Shown piece by piece: positions 25,312 through 33,693 of a stretch of 64,000 nucleotides of DNA. Location of the stretch: positions 20,697 through 84,696 of the forward strand of contig CAIWXI010000137.1 in assembly GCA_903916595.1 (NCBI GenBank), read 5' to 3'. The DNA is from an uncultured Bacteroidales bacterium. GTDB taxonomy: Bacteria > Bacteroidota > Bacteroidia > Bacteroidales > FEN-979. The notes under the pieces were generated by a model. It made no database searches and was not told the DNA's origin. It saw only the letters and a list, made by a program, of their open reading frames with translations. The stretch's first letter is position 1, and every line of letters starts with the position of its first letter. A program made the position numbers and the translations under genes.

Positions 25312-26235
25312 CTATTTGTTCACCTGATACGTCTTATCCCCATTATTTATGAAATTCACTATCTGTTTTGCTGCGGCGATACCGGCGTTGATGTTGGCTT
25401 CTTCGGTCTGAGCTCCCATTTTCTTGGGTGTGCAGAAGAACTTTGCTTTAAAACCTGCTTCGATTTCAGCTTTATTCGTTGGCTCAACATCCGAGAGGTA
25501 AGCAAAGTCTTTTCTTTCCTGGAATGTTTTCAGCAGTTCAGCTTCGTTGATCACCTCGGCTCTGGCAGTATTCACGAGTACTGCAGGCGAGGGCATACGC
25601 GAGAGAAGACTATAATTCACCGATTGTTTGGTTTGGCTGTTTGCAGGGATATGCAGAGAGATAAAATTGCATTTGCTGTACAGTTCTTCAACTGAGCCTA
25701 ACCATTTTACACCGTCTTGTTCGATTGTTTCCCTGGGGATGAAGGGATCGTAAGCATATACTTCCATTCCAAACCCTTTGGCAATGCGGGCTACATTTTT
25801 ACCAACAGCCCCATAGGCATGGATTCCGAGTTTTTTATCTTTCAGTTCAAATCCGGATTTCCCGTTGAAGAAATTCCTGAAATAATACACCATCATCCCA
25901 AGAGCCAGTTCCGCTACCGCATTGGAATTCTGTCCCGGGGTATTCATAACCACAACGCCTTTAGCCGTAGCTGCAGCCAGATCAACATTGTCGTAGCCAG
26001 CGCCGGCGCGGACTACTATTTTCAGGTTCTGACCGGCATCAATCACGGCCTTGTCGGTCTTGTCTGAGCGTATGATCACCGCGTCAGCGTCGGCCACGGC
26101 CCGAATGAAATCATCCTGGCTGGTATAATTTTCGAGAAGGACCAGTTCGAACCCGGCCTGTTCAATAACCTGTCTGATACCTTTTACAGCAACAGGAGCA
26201 AATGCCTTATCTGTTGCAACAAGTACTTTTGTCAT
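25312..26235 (-). CDS. serA: D-3-phosphoglycerate dehydrogenase, short type without ACT domain
   Basis: The 307-residue D-2-hydroxyacid dehydrogenase catalyses the first step of serine synthesis, NAD-linked oxidation of 3-phosphoglycerate. It has substrate and catalytic regions RAGAGYDNVD, NTARAEVIN (R225) and a nucleotide loop AYGAVGKNVA in which the first glycine of GxGxxG is replaced. The usual catalytic histidine (TPHIG) is replaced by lysine in TPKKMGAQT (K271). This Lys variant is known for the short type III enzymes such as that of Entamoeba and is typical of Bacteroidota. There is no ACT domain, so serine feedback through that domain is not expected. It follows serC after 46 nt. Confidence 0.92.
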   Translation of the reverse strand: MTKVLVATDKAFAPVAVKGIRQVIEQAGFELVLLENYTSQDDFIRAVADADAVIIRSDKTDKAVIDAGQNLKIVVRAGAGYDNVDLAAATAKGVVVMNTPGQNSNAVAELALGMMVYYFRNFFNGKSGFELKDKKLGIHAYGAVGKNVARIAKGFGMEVYAYDPFIPRETIEQDGVKWLGSVEELYSKCNFISLHIPANSQTKQSVNYSLLSRMPSPAVLVNTARAEVINEAELLKTFQERKDFAYLSDVEPTNKAEIEAGFKAKFFCTPKKMGAQTEEANINAGIAAAKQIVNFINNGDKTYQVNK

Positions 26236-26249
26236 ATGTAGGGAGATTT

Positions 26250-26271
26250 GGGAGGCGCCGAAACGCCTCCC
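26250..26271. promoter_or_regulatory. Stem-loop between serC and serA
   Basis: GGGAGGCG (26250-26257) and CGCCTCCC (26264-26271) form a perfect 8-bp GC-rich stem with a 6-nt loop, placed between the serC stop and the serA start. In the direction of the genes no T-run follows, so it is not a standard terminator. A T-run lies on the other side, in the antisense direction. Confidence 0.65.
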
Positions 26272-26281
26272 TGGTTTTTAC

Positions 26282-27352
26282 TTAAACGTTTTCTTTTTCA
26301 AATTCATTCATACAATCAACCAGCGCCTGAACACTTTCGTAGGGCAATGCGTTGTAAGTCGATGCACGGAACCCTCCGACGGAACGATGTCCTTTGATGC
26401 CGATCATACCTTGCTTCTTTGCCGCTTCCATAAAGGCATCTTCCTTGTCTTTATACTGCTCTTTCATTACGAAACAGATATTCATCAGCGAACGGCTGTC
26501 GGGAGCCACGGTCCCGGTGAAAATTTTGCTGTTGTCGATGGTGTCGTAAAGCAATTTGGCTTTTCTGATGTTCATCTCTTCTACAGCTGTTACACCTCCA
26601 AGTCCCTTGATCCATCTCAGGGTCTCGAGACAGGTAAAAATTGCAAATACAGGTGGTGTATTATATAATGAAGGTTCTTTCAGGTGGGTTGCATAGTTAA
26701 GCATGCTGGGAATTTTTCTGTCGACCTTGCCAAGGATATCTTCCTTTATGATAACAAAAGTAACACCGGCCGGGCCGAGATTTTTCTGGGCGCCTCCATA
26801 AATAAGGACATATTTTGATATGTCGACAGGGCGGCTGAGGATATCCGATGACATGTCTGCTACCATGGGAACGGGGCTGTCTATGTCGTAACGGATTTCT
26901 GATCCGTAGATGGTATTATTTGTAGTGATGTGAAAATAATCTACATCGGTGGGGATGGTATATCCTGTGGGGATATAAGTAAAATTTTTATCGGCGGATG
27001 AGGCTACAACGTTGACCTCACCGAAGAACTTTGCTTCTTTGATGGCTTTCTGTGCCCAGACACCGGTTTCAAGATAGGCTGCTTTTTTGTTAAGGAGGTT
27101 ATAAGGTACCATGTCAAACTGAAGGCTGGCGCCACCTCCAAGGAAAATGATCTGATATCCGGCAGGGATGTTCAGAAGTTCCTTGAAAAGACTAACCGCT
27201 TCGTCGATGATAGCTTGAAAATCCTTGCTCCTGTGCGAGATTTCAAGCAGAGATAATCCTATTCCGTTTAGGTCAAGAATAGCTTTGGCCGAGTTCTCAA
27301 TAGCGATCCGCGGTAATACCGAGGGACCGGCATTAAAGTTGTGTTTCTTCAT
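26282..27352 (-). CDS. serC: Phosphoserine aminotransferase
   Basis: The 356-residue fold type I PLP enzyme begins with [10 protein letters not shown] and has [17 protein letters not shown] and the PLP lysine in [13 protein letters not shown] (K190). It converts 3-phosphohydroxypyruvate and glutamate to phosphoserine, the second serine step, and also serves PLP synthesis in some bacteria. It is first in the operon serC-serA-four-helix bundle-DUF1015. serB is not in the window. Confidence 0.96.
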   Translation of the reverse strand: MKKHNFNAGPSVLPRIAIENSAKAILDLNGIGLSLLEISHRSKDFQAIIDEAVSLFKELLNIPAGYQIIFLGGGASLQFDMVPYNLLNKKAAYLETGVWAQKAIKEAKFFGEVNVVASSADKNFTYIPTGYTIPTDVDYFHITTNNTIYGSEIRYDIDSPVPMVADMSSDILSRPVDISKYVLIYGGAQKNLGPAGVTFVIIKEDILGKVDRKIPSMLNYATHLKEPSLYNTPPVFAIFTCLETLRWIKGLGGVTAVEEMNIRKAKLLYDTIDNSKIFTGTVAPDSRSLMNICFVMKEQYKDKEDAFMEAAKKQGMIGIKGHRSVGGFRASTYNALPYESVQALVDCMNEFEKENV

Positions 27353-27491
27353 AAAATCAGTTTTTTGAGTGTATTATAAATATTTTGATAAATAATCTTG
27401 CACAAACGAATGATCTAGCAAAATAAACGAATTTCAACCGAAAAATCAAAAATAAGATTTTTTTCGGGAGAAATCAGGCCTGTTAATGCAT

Positions 27492-28412
27492 TTACTTTAT
27501 TTTAGGGTTCATCGCGTCGAATTCCCCGATATATTTCCAATTGAAATTTTCATAGATAAACCCCTCAGCAGTTTCTGATGCGGGGACATAGAATTTATAC
27601 TGACCTTCAAGTTGGGGTTGCATGGGTGAAAGGTGATCGAAAACGATCATCAACCTGGTCTTGTTATTTGTTTCATATTCTCTCTTTTTGCTGTTCCAGA
27701 CCGGCTTTCCAGGGATGGATTGTTGCCGGTAACTCAGGCTCATGCCTGTAGATGAAGAGTGCCGGAAGATAATACGCGATAGCTTGCCATCGAGGTAACC
27801 GGGGAAAACCGGGGCTCCGAACTTCGGAACACCCTTTTTATCAAAAACAAGAACCTCGATAAGTTTACTGCCGATCTCGCTGTCTATTCCATCCCATCCA
27901 AGCAGAATGAAGGCATTCTTCTTATCTTTCATCTTAAAAGGAATAATTTTGTAATACAGGGCCCCGTACCAGTCGGCAGAATCACAGATTTTATATTCCG
28001 GTTCCTTGATCGTATCAGAATGGTCGCACAAGGTCACGGGAAGGAATTTTCTGAGCGATCCTTTGAACTGGATCAGGCCGTAATACCTGTTGCCTCCGCT
28101 TATCAGCGGCACATTCCAGTTATAGAGACGGAATAGCCCGTCGGGGGATTCGATTTTTGCAACATACTTCAGTGAATCCCAGGCGTAATCTGCCGAACCC
28201 TCAAGACTTAAGGCAATCCGCAGCTGGTTCAAAAAATCAAGGCTTAGCGCCAGGCGGGCGCTGTCGGTCTTTCCATGGCTTATGCCGCTGAAAATTTCTT
28301 TTAGTTCAATTTCTGTTTTGATCAGGCTGAAAGAGCTCTGGCATTGTAGCTTATGGGAATCAATCATCAGCAGTAACAATAACAGAAGAAAGGAATAGGC
28401 AAAAAATCTCAT
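27492..28412 (-). CDS. Secreted or periplasmic protein of unknown function
   Basis: I do not recognise this 306-residue protein. From the ATG at 28412 it has a clear signal peptide (MRFFAYSFLLLLLLLMIDS then HKLQCQS), which is why an ATG 36 nt further upstream is rejected. The mature part is soluble, without further membrane segments, rich in aromatic residues and short beta strands, and has no catalytic motif I can name. It is divergent from the acyl-CoA reductase gene, with only 28 nt between them. Confidence 0.65.
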   Translation of the reverse strand: MRFFAYSFLLLLLLLMIDSHKLQCQSSFSLIKTEIELKEIFSGISHGKTDSARLALSLDFLNQLRIALSLEGSADYAWDSLKYVAKIESPDGLFRLYNWNVPLISGGNRYYGLIQFKGSLRKFLPVTLCDHSDTIKEPEYKICDSADWYGALYYKIIPFKMKDKKNAFILLGWDGIDSEIGSKLIEVLVFDKKGVPKFGAPVFPGYLDGKLSRIIFRHSSSTGMSLSYRQQSIPGKPVWNSKKREYETNNKTRLMIVFDHLSPMQPQLEGQYKFYVPASETAEGFIYENFNWKYIGEFDAMNPKIK

Positions 28413-28420
28413 CAATAGTG

Positions 28421-28428
28421 TAATTTTG
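28421..28428 (+). promoter_or_regulatory. -7 promoter box of the acyl-CoA reductase gene
   Basis: TAATTTTG matches TAnnTTTG exactly and lies 12 nt before the ATG at 28441. It argues for that ATG rather than the in-frame TTG at 28426, which overlaps the box. No -33 TTG at proper spacing. Confidence 0.5.
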
Positions 28429-28440
28429 CAGCACGAAGAT

Positions 28441-29490
28441 ATGGACATCAGAACCCGAATCCAAACATTTATTGAAACCGGCAGGATGCTTTCACGCTTT
28501 CCACTGGTAATGGATAACGGAACGGCTCATCCTATGGAAGAGCCGGCACTGAGAGCCAGGGAGGCTAATCCCTGGTTTACCCCTGAAAACATACGGTTTG
28601 CACTGAATGCACTGGGAGAATCCATGACAGCCTTCAGTTTTGATCAATGGCTGGAGCCATATATGAGTTCGCTGGGAGGCACCGGAAAAGTACCAAAGAT
28701 TGTTGGCGTTGTGACTGCCGGCAACATACCTCTGGCAGGATTTCATGATTTTATGAGTGTTTTGCTTTGCGGCCACATCTTCTGTGGAAAACTTTCGGGC
28801 CAGGATAAGATATTGCTCCCGGCTGTTGCAGCCTTTATAGAGGCGATACATCCCGGCTGGAAGGACAGGATCCGGTTTACCGATGTGCCTTTTAAGCAGG
28901 TTGATGCGATCATTGCCACAGGGAGTGATAATACGCACAGGTATTTTGAGTATTATTTCTCACGCTATCCGCATATTATAAGGAAAAACCGAAATGGAGT
29001 CGCTGTTCTTAATGGAGATGAAAGCGAGGATGAACTGAATGGTTTGGCGATGGATGTGATGCTTTATTTCGGATTGGGATGCAGGAGTGTTTCAAAGATT
29101 TATATTCCTCAGGATTATGATGTGATGAGACTACTCCCATACTTTGAACCCTGGAACGAACTCATCCGCCATAATAAATATTTCAACAATTACGAATATC
29201 AGAAAAGTATTCGGATCGTGAACAGGAAGCCATATTATGATTTCGGGAACCTGCTTCTTAACGAGGAAAGCAGGCTGGTATCACCGGTCTCGGTGTTGAA
29301 CTTCGGGAGGTATAACGATCTGAAAACGCTTTCGGGCGAGCTCAGAATTCATTCAGATCAGATTCAGTGTGTTGTTTCTGCTACCGATCCGGGTATGCCC
29401 TGTATACTTCCAGGAACCGCTCAAAAGCCTGAATTATGGGAATATGCAGACGGCATTGACACGGTTCGTTTCCTGATAAATGAAATTTAG
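28441..29490 (+). CDS. LuxC-like acyl-CoA reductase
   Basis: The 349-residue product resembles the acyl-CoA reductase (LuxC) branch of the aldehyde dehydrogenase superfamily: GVVTAGNIPLAGFHD for the nucleotide region and LYFGLGCRSVSKIY with the probable catalytic cysteine (C214). LuxC-type enzymes reduce activated fatty acids to aldehydes. No luxABDE genes are present, so bioluminescence is not implied. Stand-alone relatives occur widely in Bacteroidota with unknown substrate. The ATG at 28441 fits the promoter position. Confidence 0.75.
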   Translation: MDIRTRIQTFIETGRMLSRFPLVMDNGTAHPMEEPALRAREANPWFTPENIRFALNALGESMTAFSFDQWLEPYMSSLGGTGKVPKIVGVVTAGNIPLAGFHDFMSVLLCGHIFCGKLSGQDKILLPAVAAFIEAIHPGWKDRIRFTDVPFKQVDAIIATGSDNTHRYFEYYFSRYPHIIRKNRNGVAVLNGDESEDELNGLAMDVMLYFGLGCRSVSKIYIPQDYDVMRLLPYFEPWNELIRHNKYFNNYEYQKSIRIVNRKPYYDFGNLLLNEESRLVSPVSVLNFGRYNDLKTLSGELRIHSDQIQCVVSATDPGMPCILPGTAQKPELWEYADGIDTVRFLINEI

Positions 29491-29501
29491 TCGAAAAAAT
29501 A

Positions 29502-29532
29502 TTTGTTTTTCAGAGAAAAGTCTGTACTTTTG
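29502..29532 (+). promoter_or_regulatory. Full Bacteroidota promoter of rpmE2
   Basis: TTTG (29502-29505), 19 nt, TACTTTTG (29525-29532): exact in both boxes and spacing. It starts 11 nt after the preceding stop codon. The rpmE2 ATG is 27 nt further on. Confidence 0.8.
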
Positions 29533-29559
29533 CACCCTCATTTGCAAATTTCTATTACA

Positions 29560-29829
29560 ATGAAAAAAGATATTCATCCCAAGGATTACAGGCTGGTGGT
29601 TTTCAAGGATATGTCGAATGATCATTCATTCATCTCAAAATCAGCAGTTAAAACGAGAGAAACCATGGTATGGGAAGACGGCGTTGTATACCCATTGGTA
29701 AAACTTGAAATTTCTTACACTTCACATCCTTATTATACCGGAAAAATGAAACTTGTTGATACGGCCGGCCGTGTTGATAAATTCAAGAGCCGCTATAAGA
29801 AGCATCTGGAAATGAAGAATGAAAAATAA
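29560..29829 (+). CDS. rpmE2: 50S ribosomal protein L31, type B
   Basis: The 89-residue protein starts MKKDIHPKDYR and has the type B insertion and the FKSRYKK end. It lacks the zinc-binding cysteines of type A L31, so it belongs to the zinc-independent form. The ATG at 29560 follows the promoter; an in-frame TTG at 29503 lies inside the -33 box and is rejected. It is a single-gene unit with its own promoter and terminator. Confidence 0.95.
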   Translation: MKKDIHPKDYRLVVFKDMSNDHSFISKSAVKTRETMVWEDGVVYPLVKLEISYTSHPYYTGKMKLVDTAGRVDKFKSRYKKHLEMKNEK

Positions 29830-29850
29830 TACCCTGTAGATTATATTAAG

Positions 29851-29880
29851 CCCTTGTTATACCGACAAGGGTTTTTTTTT
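29851..29880 (+). terminator. Rho-independent terminator after rpmE2
   Basis: CCCTTGT (29851-29857) pairs with ACAAGGG (29865-29871) over a 7-nt loop and is followed by nine T residues. Placed 21 nt after the rpmE2 stop codon. Confidence 0.92.
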
Positions 29881-29895
29881 GTTCCCTAAGTTCAT

Positions 29896-29903
29896 TAATT
29901 TTG
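29896..29903 (+). promoter_or_regulatory. -7 promoter box of the GlmU-like gene
   Basis: TAATTTTG, exact TAnnTTTG, 41 nt before the ATG at 29945 and just after the rpmE2 terminator. The -33 position falls in the terminator T-run and is not a good match. Confidence 0.5.
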
Positions 29904-29944
29904 CAGTCATGATTTCCTGTTGAATCAATCTATACCTGCGAGCT

Positions 29945-31135
29945 ATGAATTACATCCTCTTCGATGACAGTTTTGTAAGAACAAATCTTCTTCCTCTCAC
30001 CTTTATGCGGCCTATTGCCGATATCCGTATCGGAATTCTTACAATCAGGGAAAAGTGGGAACTATATCTGAATGCAAAGACGTCAACTCTTACAGAATCG
30101 TATTTATCGAAAAAATTCAGGATCGTTAAAGAGGAAGAGAACATTCTTATCAATGCTTCGGTTTGTCCGACCCAGGAAGTGGTAGATGCCGTGTTGAATC
30201 TGAAGCCATACCAGACCATTGTGTATCAGGACACGATTATTGCCGTTCACGTGAAGGCCGAGGATCTTGATAAATTAGGTGATGCTTCAGGCGATGGAAT
30301 AGAAGAGATCAGTATCAAGAATCCTCCATTAAGGATAGGGCATACCTGGGAAGTGTTTTCCAAAAATGGCTTAGCGATCAACGACGATTTTGAACTTCTC
30401 ACCAGAGGCAGGAAATCGCAGAAGCTCAGTGCGACAAATACTGTGATAGGCAAAGGTAAGGTGTTTCTTGAAAAAGGAGCCACCGTCGAATGTGCCATAT
30501 TCAACACCGTAGAAGGTCCGATTTACATCGGCAAAGATGCAGAGGTTATGGAAGGAACGGTTATCCGTGGTCCTTTCGCTTTATGTGAAGGCTCACAGGT
30601 CAAAATGTCTGCAAAAATTTACGGGCCGACTACGGTAGGGCCATATTCAAGGGTAGGAGGGGAGATAAACAACTCTGTTATTTTTGGTTATTCCAATAAA
30701 GCTCACGACGGTTTCCTGGGCCATTCAGTAATTGCCGAATGGTGCAACCTGGGTTCTGATACCAATACATCAAATCTTAAGAATACTTACGAAATGGTCA
30801 GACTCTGGAGCTATGGAAAACAGACCTTTGTAAGTACCAGTCAGCAGTTCTGCGGCCTGATCATGGGCGACCACTCGAAATGCGGCATCAATACCATGTT
30901 CAATACCGGGACTGTGGTAGGTGTAAACGCGAATATCTTCGGACCAGGGTTCCAGAGAAATTTCATTCCTTCTTTCACATGGGGCGGTACTGCCGGACAT
31001 GCCAATTATGATCTCAAGAAAGCTATTGAAGTAGCTGAAATAGTCTACACGAGGCGGCATAAAATACTCGATGACGTGGAGAAAGATCTGCTTGCAAGCG
31101 TTTACAATCTGACGCTCAAAAATAAATTTTTATAA
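29945..31135 (+). CDS. GlmU-like UDP-GlcNAc diphosphorylase/glucosamine-1-phosphate acetyltransferase
   Basis: The 396-residue protein corresponds to the alternative GlmU family of Bacteroidota. It begins with YILFDD and LLPLTFMRPIADIRIG in a reduced nucleotidyltransferase domain. From about residue 165 to 370 it has left-handed beta-helix hexapeptide repeats (for example IGKGKVFLEKGATVE), as in the acetyltransferase half of GlmU. It is expected to make UDP-N-acetylglucosamine for peptidoglycan and lipopolysaccharide. The canonical GlmU loop at the N-terminus is not seen, which is the norm for this family. Confidence 0.85.
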   Translation: MNYILFDDSFVRTNLLPLTFMRPIADIRIGILTIREKWELYLNAKTSTLTESYLSKKFRIVKEEENILINASVCPTQEVVDAVLNLKPYQTIVYQDTIIAVHVKAEDLDKLGDASGDGIEEISIKNPPLRIGHTWEVFSKNGLAINDDFELLTRGRKSQKLSATNTVIGKGKVFLEKGATVECAIFNTVEGPIYIGKDAEVMEGTVIRGPFALCEGSQVKMSAKIYGPTTVGPYSRVGGEINNSVIFGYSNKAHDGFLGHSVIAEWCNLGSDTNTSNLKNTYEMVRLWSYGKQTFVSTSQQFCGLIMGDHSKCGINTMFNTGTVVGVNANIFGPGFQRNFIPSFTWGGTAGHANYDLKKAIEVAEIVYTRRHKILDDVEKDLLASVYNLTLKNKFL

Positions 31136-31147
31136 TCCTGTCATTTC

Positions 31148-31162
31148 TGGCACGTAATTTGA
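31148..31162 (+). promoter_or_regulatory. Possible sigma-54-like promoter before lon
   Basis: TGGCACG (31148-31154), then 4 nt and TTGA (31159-31162). The -24 half is a full match to the sigma-54 consensus; at -12 the invariant GC reads GA. The mismatch makes this tentative. Confidence 0.25.
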
Positions 31163-31173
31163 CTAATTATTTA

Positions 31174-31194
31174 GCCCGGTTAATATACCCGGGC
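31174..31194 (+). promoter_or_regulatory. Stem-loop in the lon leader
   Basis: GCCCGG (31174-31179) pairs with CCGGGC (31189-31194) around 9 nt (TTAATATAC). It lies 14 nt before the lon ATG. It could be a leader structure that affects lon translation or a weak terminator of the upstream gene; only a short mixed T-rich stretch follows. Confidence 0.5.
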
Positions 31195-31208
31195 CTGACA
31201 TTTCTTTT

Positions 31209-33668
31209 ATGAAAAGATCATCTGAAACTATATACCTCAACATGTCGGATATGCTTGATGCGGAAGCCGAATATATTCCCCTGCTGTCTTCAGAAGATGA
31301 AGAGTTGATGAACAATGAAGATATTCCTGACGCACTTCCTGTATTACCTTTGCGTAACACGGTTCTGTTTCCCGGTGTGGTTATTCCTATTACGGTAGGA
31401 AGGGACAAATCGATCAAGCTCATCCATGAATATTATAAGTCGGGCAGAATCATCGGGGTTGTCGGCCAGAAAGATGCAAGCATTGAGGATCCTGAATTTT
31501 CCGATCTTAACATGGTTGGTACCGTTGCATATATAATCAAGCTGCTTCAGATGCCTGATGGCACTACAACCGCTATCATCCAGGGAAAGCGAAGGTTCAG
31601 GATGAAAGTCCTGCTTCAGACCGAACCGTATATGAAAGCCTCTATTGAACCTTTTGATCTCTCGCAGAAGGTTAGCAAAGACGACAAAGAGTTCCAGGCG
31701 CTGATGTCGTCTATCAAAGACCTGGCCACACAGATCGTCAATAAATCGCCTAATATTCCTTCGGAAGCTGCTTTTGCAATTAAGAACATTGAAAGCTCTT
31801 CATTTCTGGTCCATTTTATCTCATCGAACCTCAATATTGATATCTCTGATAAGCAGAAACTGCTCGAAACGGTTGATCTTTCCGAAAGAGCACATCTTGT
31901 CCTGGGCTATCTCACGAAGGAACTACAGGTTACCGAACTCAAGCAGCAGATACAAAACAAAGTAAAGACCGATCTCGACAAGCAGCAAAGAGATTATCTT
32001 CTGAATATTCAGCTGAAAACCATACAGGAGGAACTTGGAGGAAGTCCGAATGCCCAGGAAATAAACACCTTGCGCGAACAGTCAAGGGACAAGAAATGGT
32101 CGAAAGAAATTGCAGATATTTTCGAGAAAGAGATCAGCAAGCTTCAAAGGATGCATCCGGCGGCCGCAGAATATTCTATTCAGGTCAATTACATAGAGAC
32201 TCTGGTACAGTTGCCCTGGAATGAATTTACCACCGACAATCTCGATCTTAACAATGCCATGAAGGTGTTGAACGAAGATCATAGCGGACTGGAGAAGGTA
32301 AAGGAAAGGATCATCGAATTTCTTGCCGTGATCAAGCTCAAGAAAGATCTGAAATCGCCTATCCTCTGTCTTGTAGGCCCCCCGGGTGTAGGTAAAACAT
32401 CGCTTGGTAAATCAATTGCCAGAGCCTTGGGAAGAAAGTATATCAGAATGTCGCTGGGTGGGCTCAGGGATGAATCGGAGCTGAGAGGTCACCGTAAAAC
32501 TTATATCGGAGCCATGCCGGGCCGGATCATTCAGAGCCTTAAGAAGGTTAAGGCTTCAAATCCCGTGTTTGTGCTGGATGAGATTGATAAAGTGGCCGGC
32601 ATGAACTTCAGCGGCGATCCTCAGGCTGCCTTGCTTGAGATTCTCGACCCTGAGCAGAACAGTGCGTTTTACGATAATTTCCTGGAGGTTGAATATGACC
32701 TGAGCCGGATTATGTTCGTAGCTACTGCCAATACTCTTGCTACTGTTCATCCGGCGCTTCGCGACAGGATGGAGGTGATTGAACTTCCAGGTTATCTTCT
32801 GGAAGAGAAGATTGAAATTGCAACGAAGCACCTTGTACCGAAACAGCTTAGGGAGCATGGGATGAAGAAAACCCAGCTGCTGTTCCCCCGGCCGGTTCTT
32901 CAGCAGATCATAGAAGAGTATACTCGTGAATCGGGGGTGAGGTCACTCGAGAAGAACATCGCGAAAATCATAAGGAATAAAGCCAGGGCTATTGTCTCGG
33001 GCGAAGAGTTCAATAAAAAAACAAATCCCGGGGAACTGAAGAGCATACTCGGGGTTCCTGTATTTCAGGCTGAAAAATATATCTCAAACGAGATTGCCGG
33101 TGTGGTTACCGGACTTGCATGGACCTCGGCCGGAGGTGAGATCCTTTTCGTGGAAGTGAGCCTGAGCCGGGGTAAAGGGGATCTTACGCTGACCGGGAAT
33201 CTGGGAGATGTGATGAAAGAATCGGCAAGTATTGCCCTGGCCTATCTGAAGGCCCATTCTGAGGTCTTTGATATATCTCCTGATATCTTTGGGAAATGGA
33301 ATGTACATATTCACGTGCCGGAAGGGGCAACACCAAAAGACGGCCCTTCGGCAGGGATCACGCTTTTTACTGCACTGGCTTCTGCTTTTTCACAACGGAA
33401 AGTAAAGGAACGTATTGCTATGACCGGTGAGATCACGCTGAGAGGGAAAGTACTTCCGGTAGGAGGGATCAGGGAGAAGATCCTTGCAGCCAAGCGTGCA
33501 AAGATCAAAGACATCATTCTCTCAAAAGAAAACCGCCGCGATATAGAAGATATCAAACCCGGCTATATCGAAGGACTGAACTTTCATTACATAGGTGAAA
33601 TGACCGAGATCAATGAGGTGGCATTAAGCCGCAGCCTCGTCAAAACGCCCCTGAACCTTATCTATTAA
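31209..33668 (+). CDS. lon: ATP-dependent protease Lon
   Basis: The 819-residue protein has the N-terminal substrate domain starting at [14 protein letters not shown] (about residue 43), a coiled helical region, the AAA+ module with Walker [10 protein letters not shown] (around 392-400) and Walker B FVLDEIDK, and the C-terminal protease domain with the Ser-Lys dyad: S714 in PKDGPSAG and K757 in VGGIREK. It degrades misfolded and regulatory proteins in the cytosol. The short acidic N-terminal extension (about 40 residues) is usual for Bacteroidota. Confidence 0.98.
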   Translation: MKRSSETIYLNMSDMLDAEAEYIPLLSSEDEELMNNEDIPDALPVLPLRNTVLFPGVVIPITVGRDKSIKLIHEYYKSGRIIGVVGQKDASIEDPEFSDLNMVGTVAYIIKLLQMPDGTTTAIIQGKRRFRMKVLLQTEPYMKASIEPFDLSQKVSKDDKEFQALMSSIKDLATQIVNKSPNIPSEAAFAIKNIESSSFLVHFISSNLNIDISDKQKLLETVDLSERAHLVLGYLTKELQVTELKQQIQNKVKTDLDKQQRDYLLNIQLKTIQEELGGSPNAQEINTLREQSRDKKWSKEIADIFEKEISKLQRMHPAAAEYSIQVNYIETLVQLPWNEFTTDNLDLNNAMKVLNEDHSGLEKVKERIIEFLAVIKLKKDLKSPILCLVGPPGVGKTSLGKSIARALGRKYIRMSLGGLRDESELRGHRKTYIGAMPGRIIQSLKKVKASNPVFVLDEIDKVAGMNFSGDPQAALLEILDPEQNSAFYDNFLEVEYDLSRIMFVATANTLATVHPALRDRMEVIELPGYLLEEKIEIATKHLVPKQLREHGMKKTQLLFPRPVLQQIIEEYTRESGVRSLEKNIAKIIRNKARAIVSGEEFNKKTNPGELKSILGVPVFQAEKYISNEIAGVVTGLAWTSAGGEILFVEVSLSRGKGDLTLTGNLGDVMKESASIALAYLKAHSEVFDISPDIFGKWNVHIHVPEGATPKDGPSAGITLFTALASAFSQRKVKERIAMTGEITLRGKVLPVGGIREKILAAKRAKIKDIILSKENRRDIEDIKPGYIEGLNFHYIGEMTEINEVALSRSLVKTPLNLIY

Positions 33669-33693
33669 ACCAGGCTGTTTTCTGCAGCTTTCT

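Noticed and set aside
26250..26271. Rho-independent terminator between serC and serA
   Set aside because: In the gene direction no T-run follows the stem, and both genes belong to one pathway; kept as an intercistronic stem-loop.
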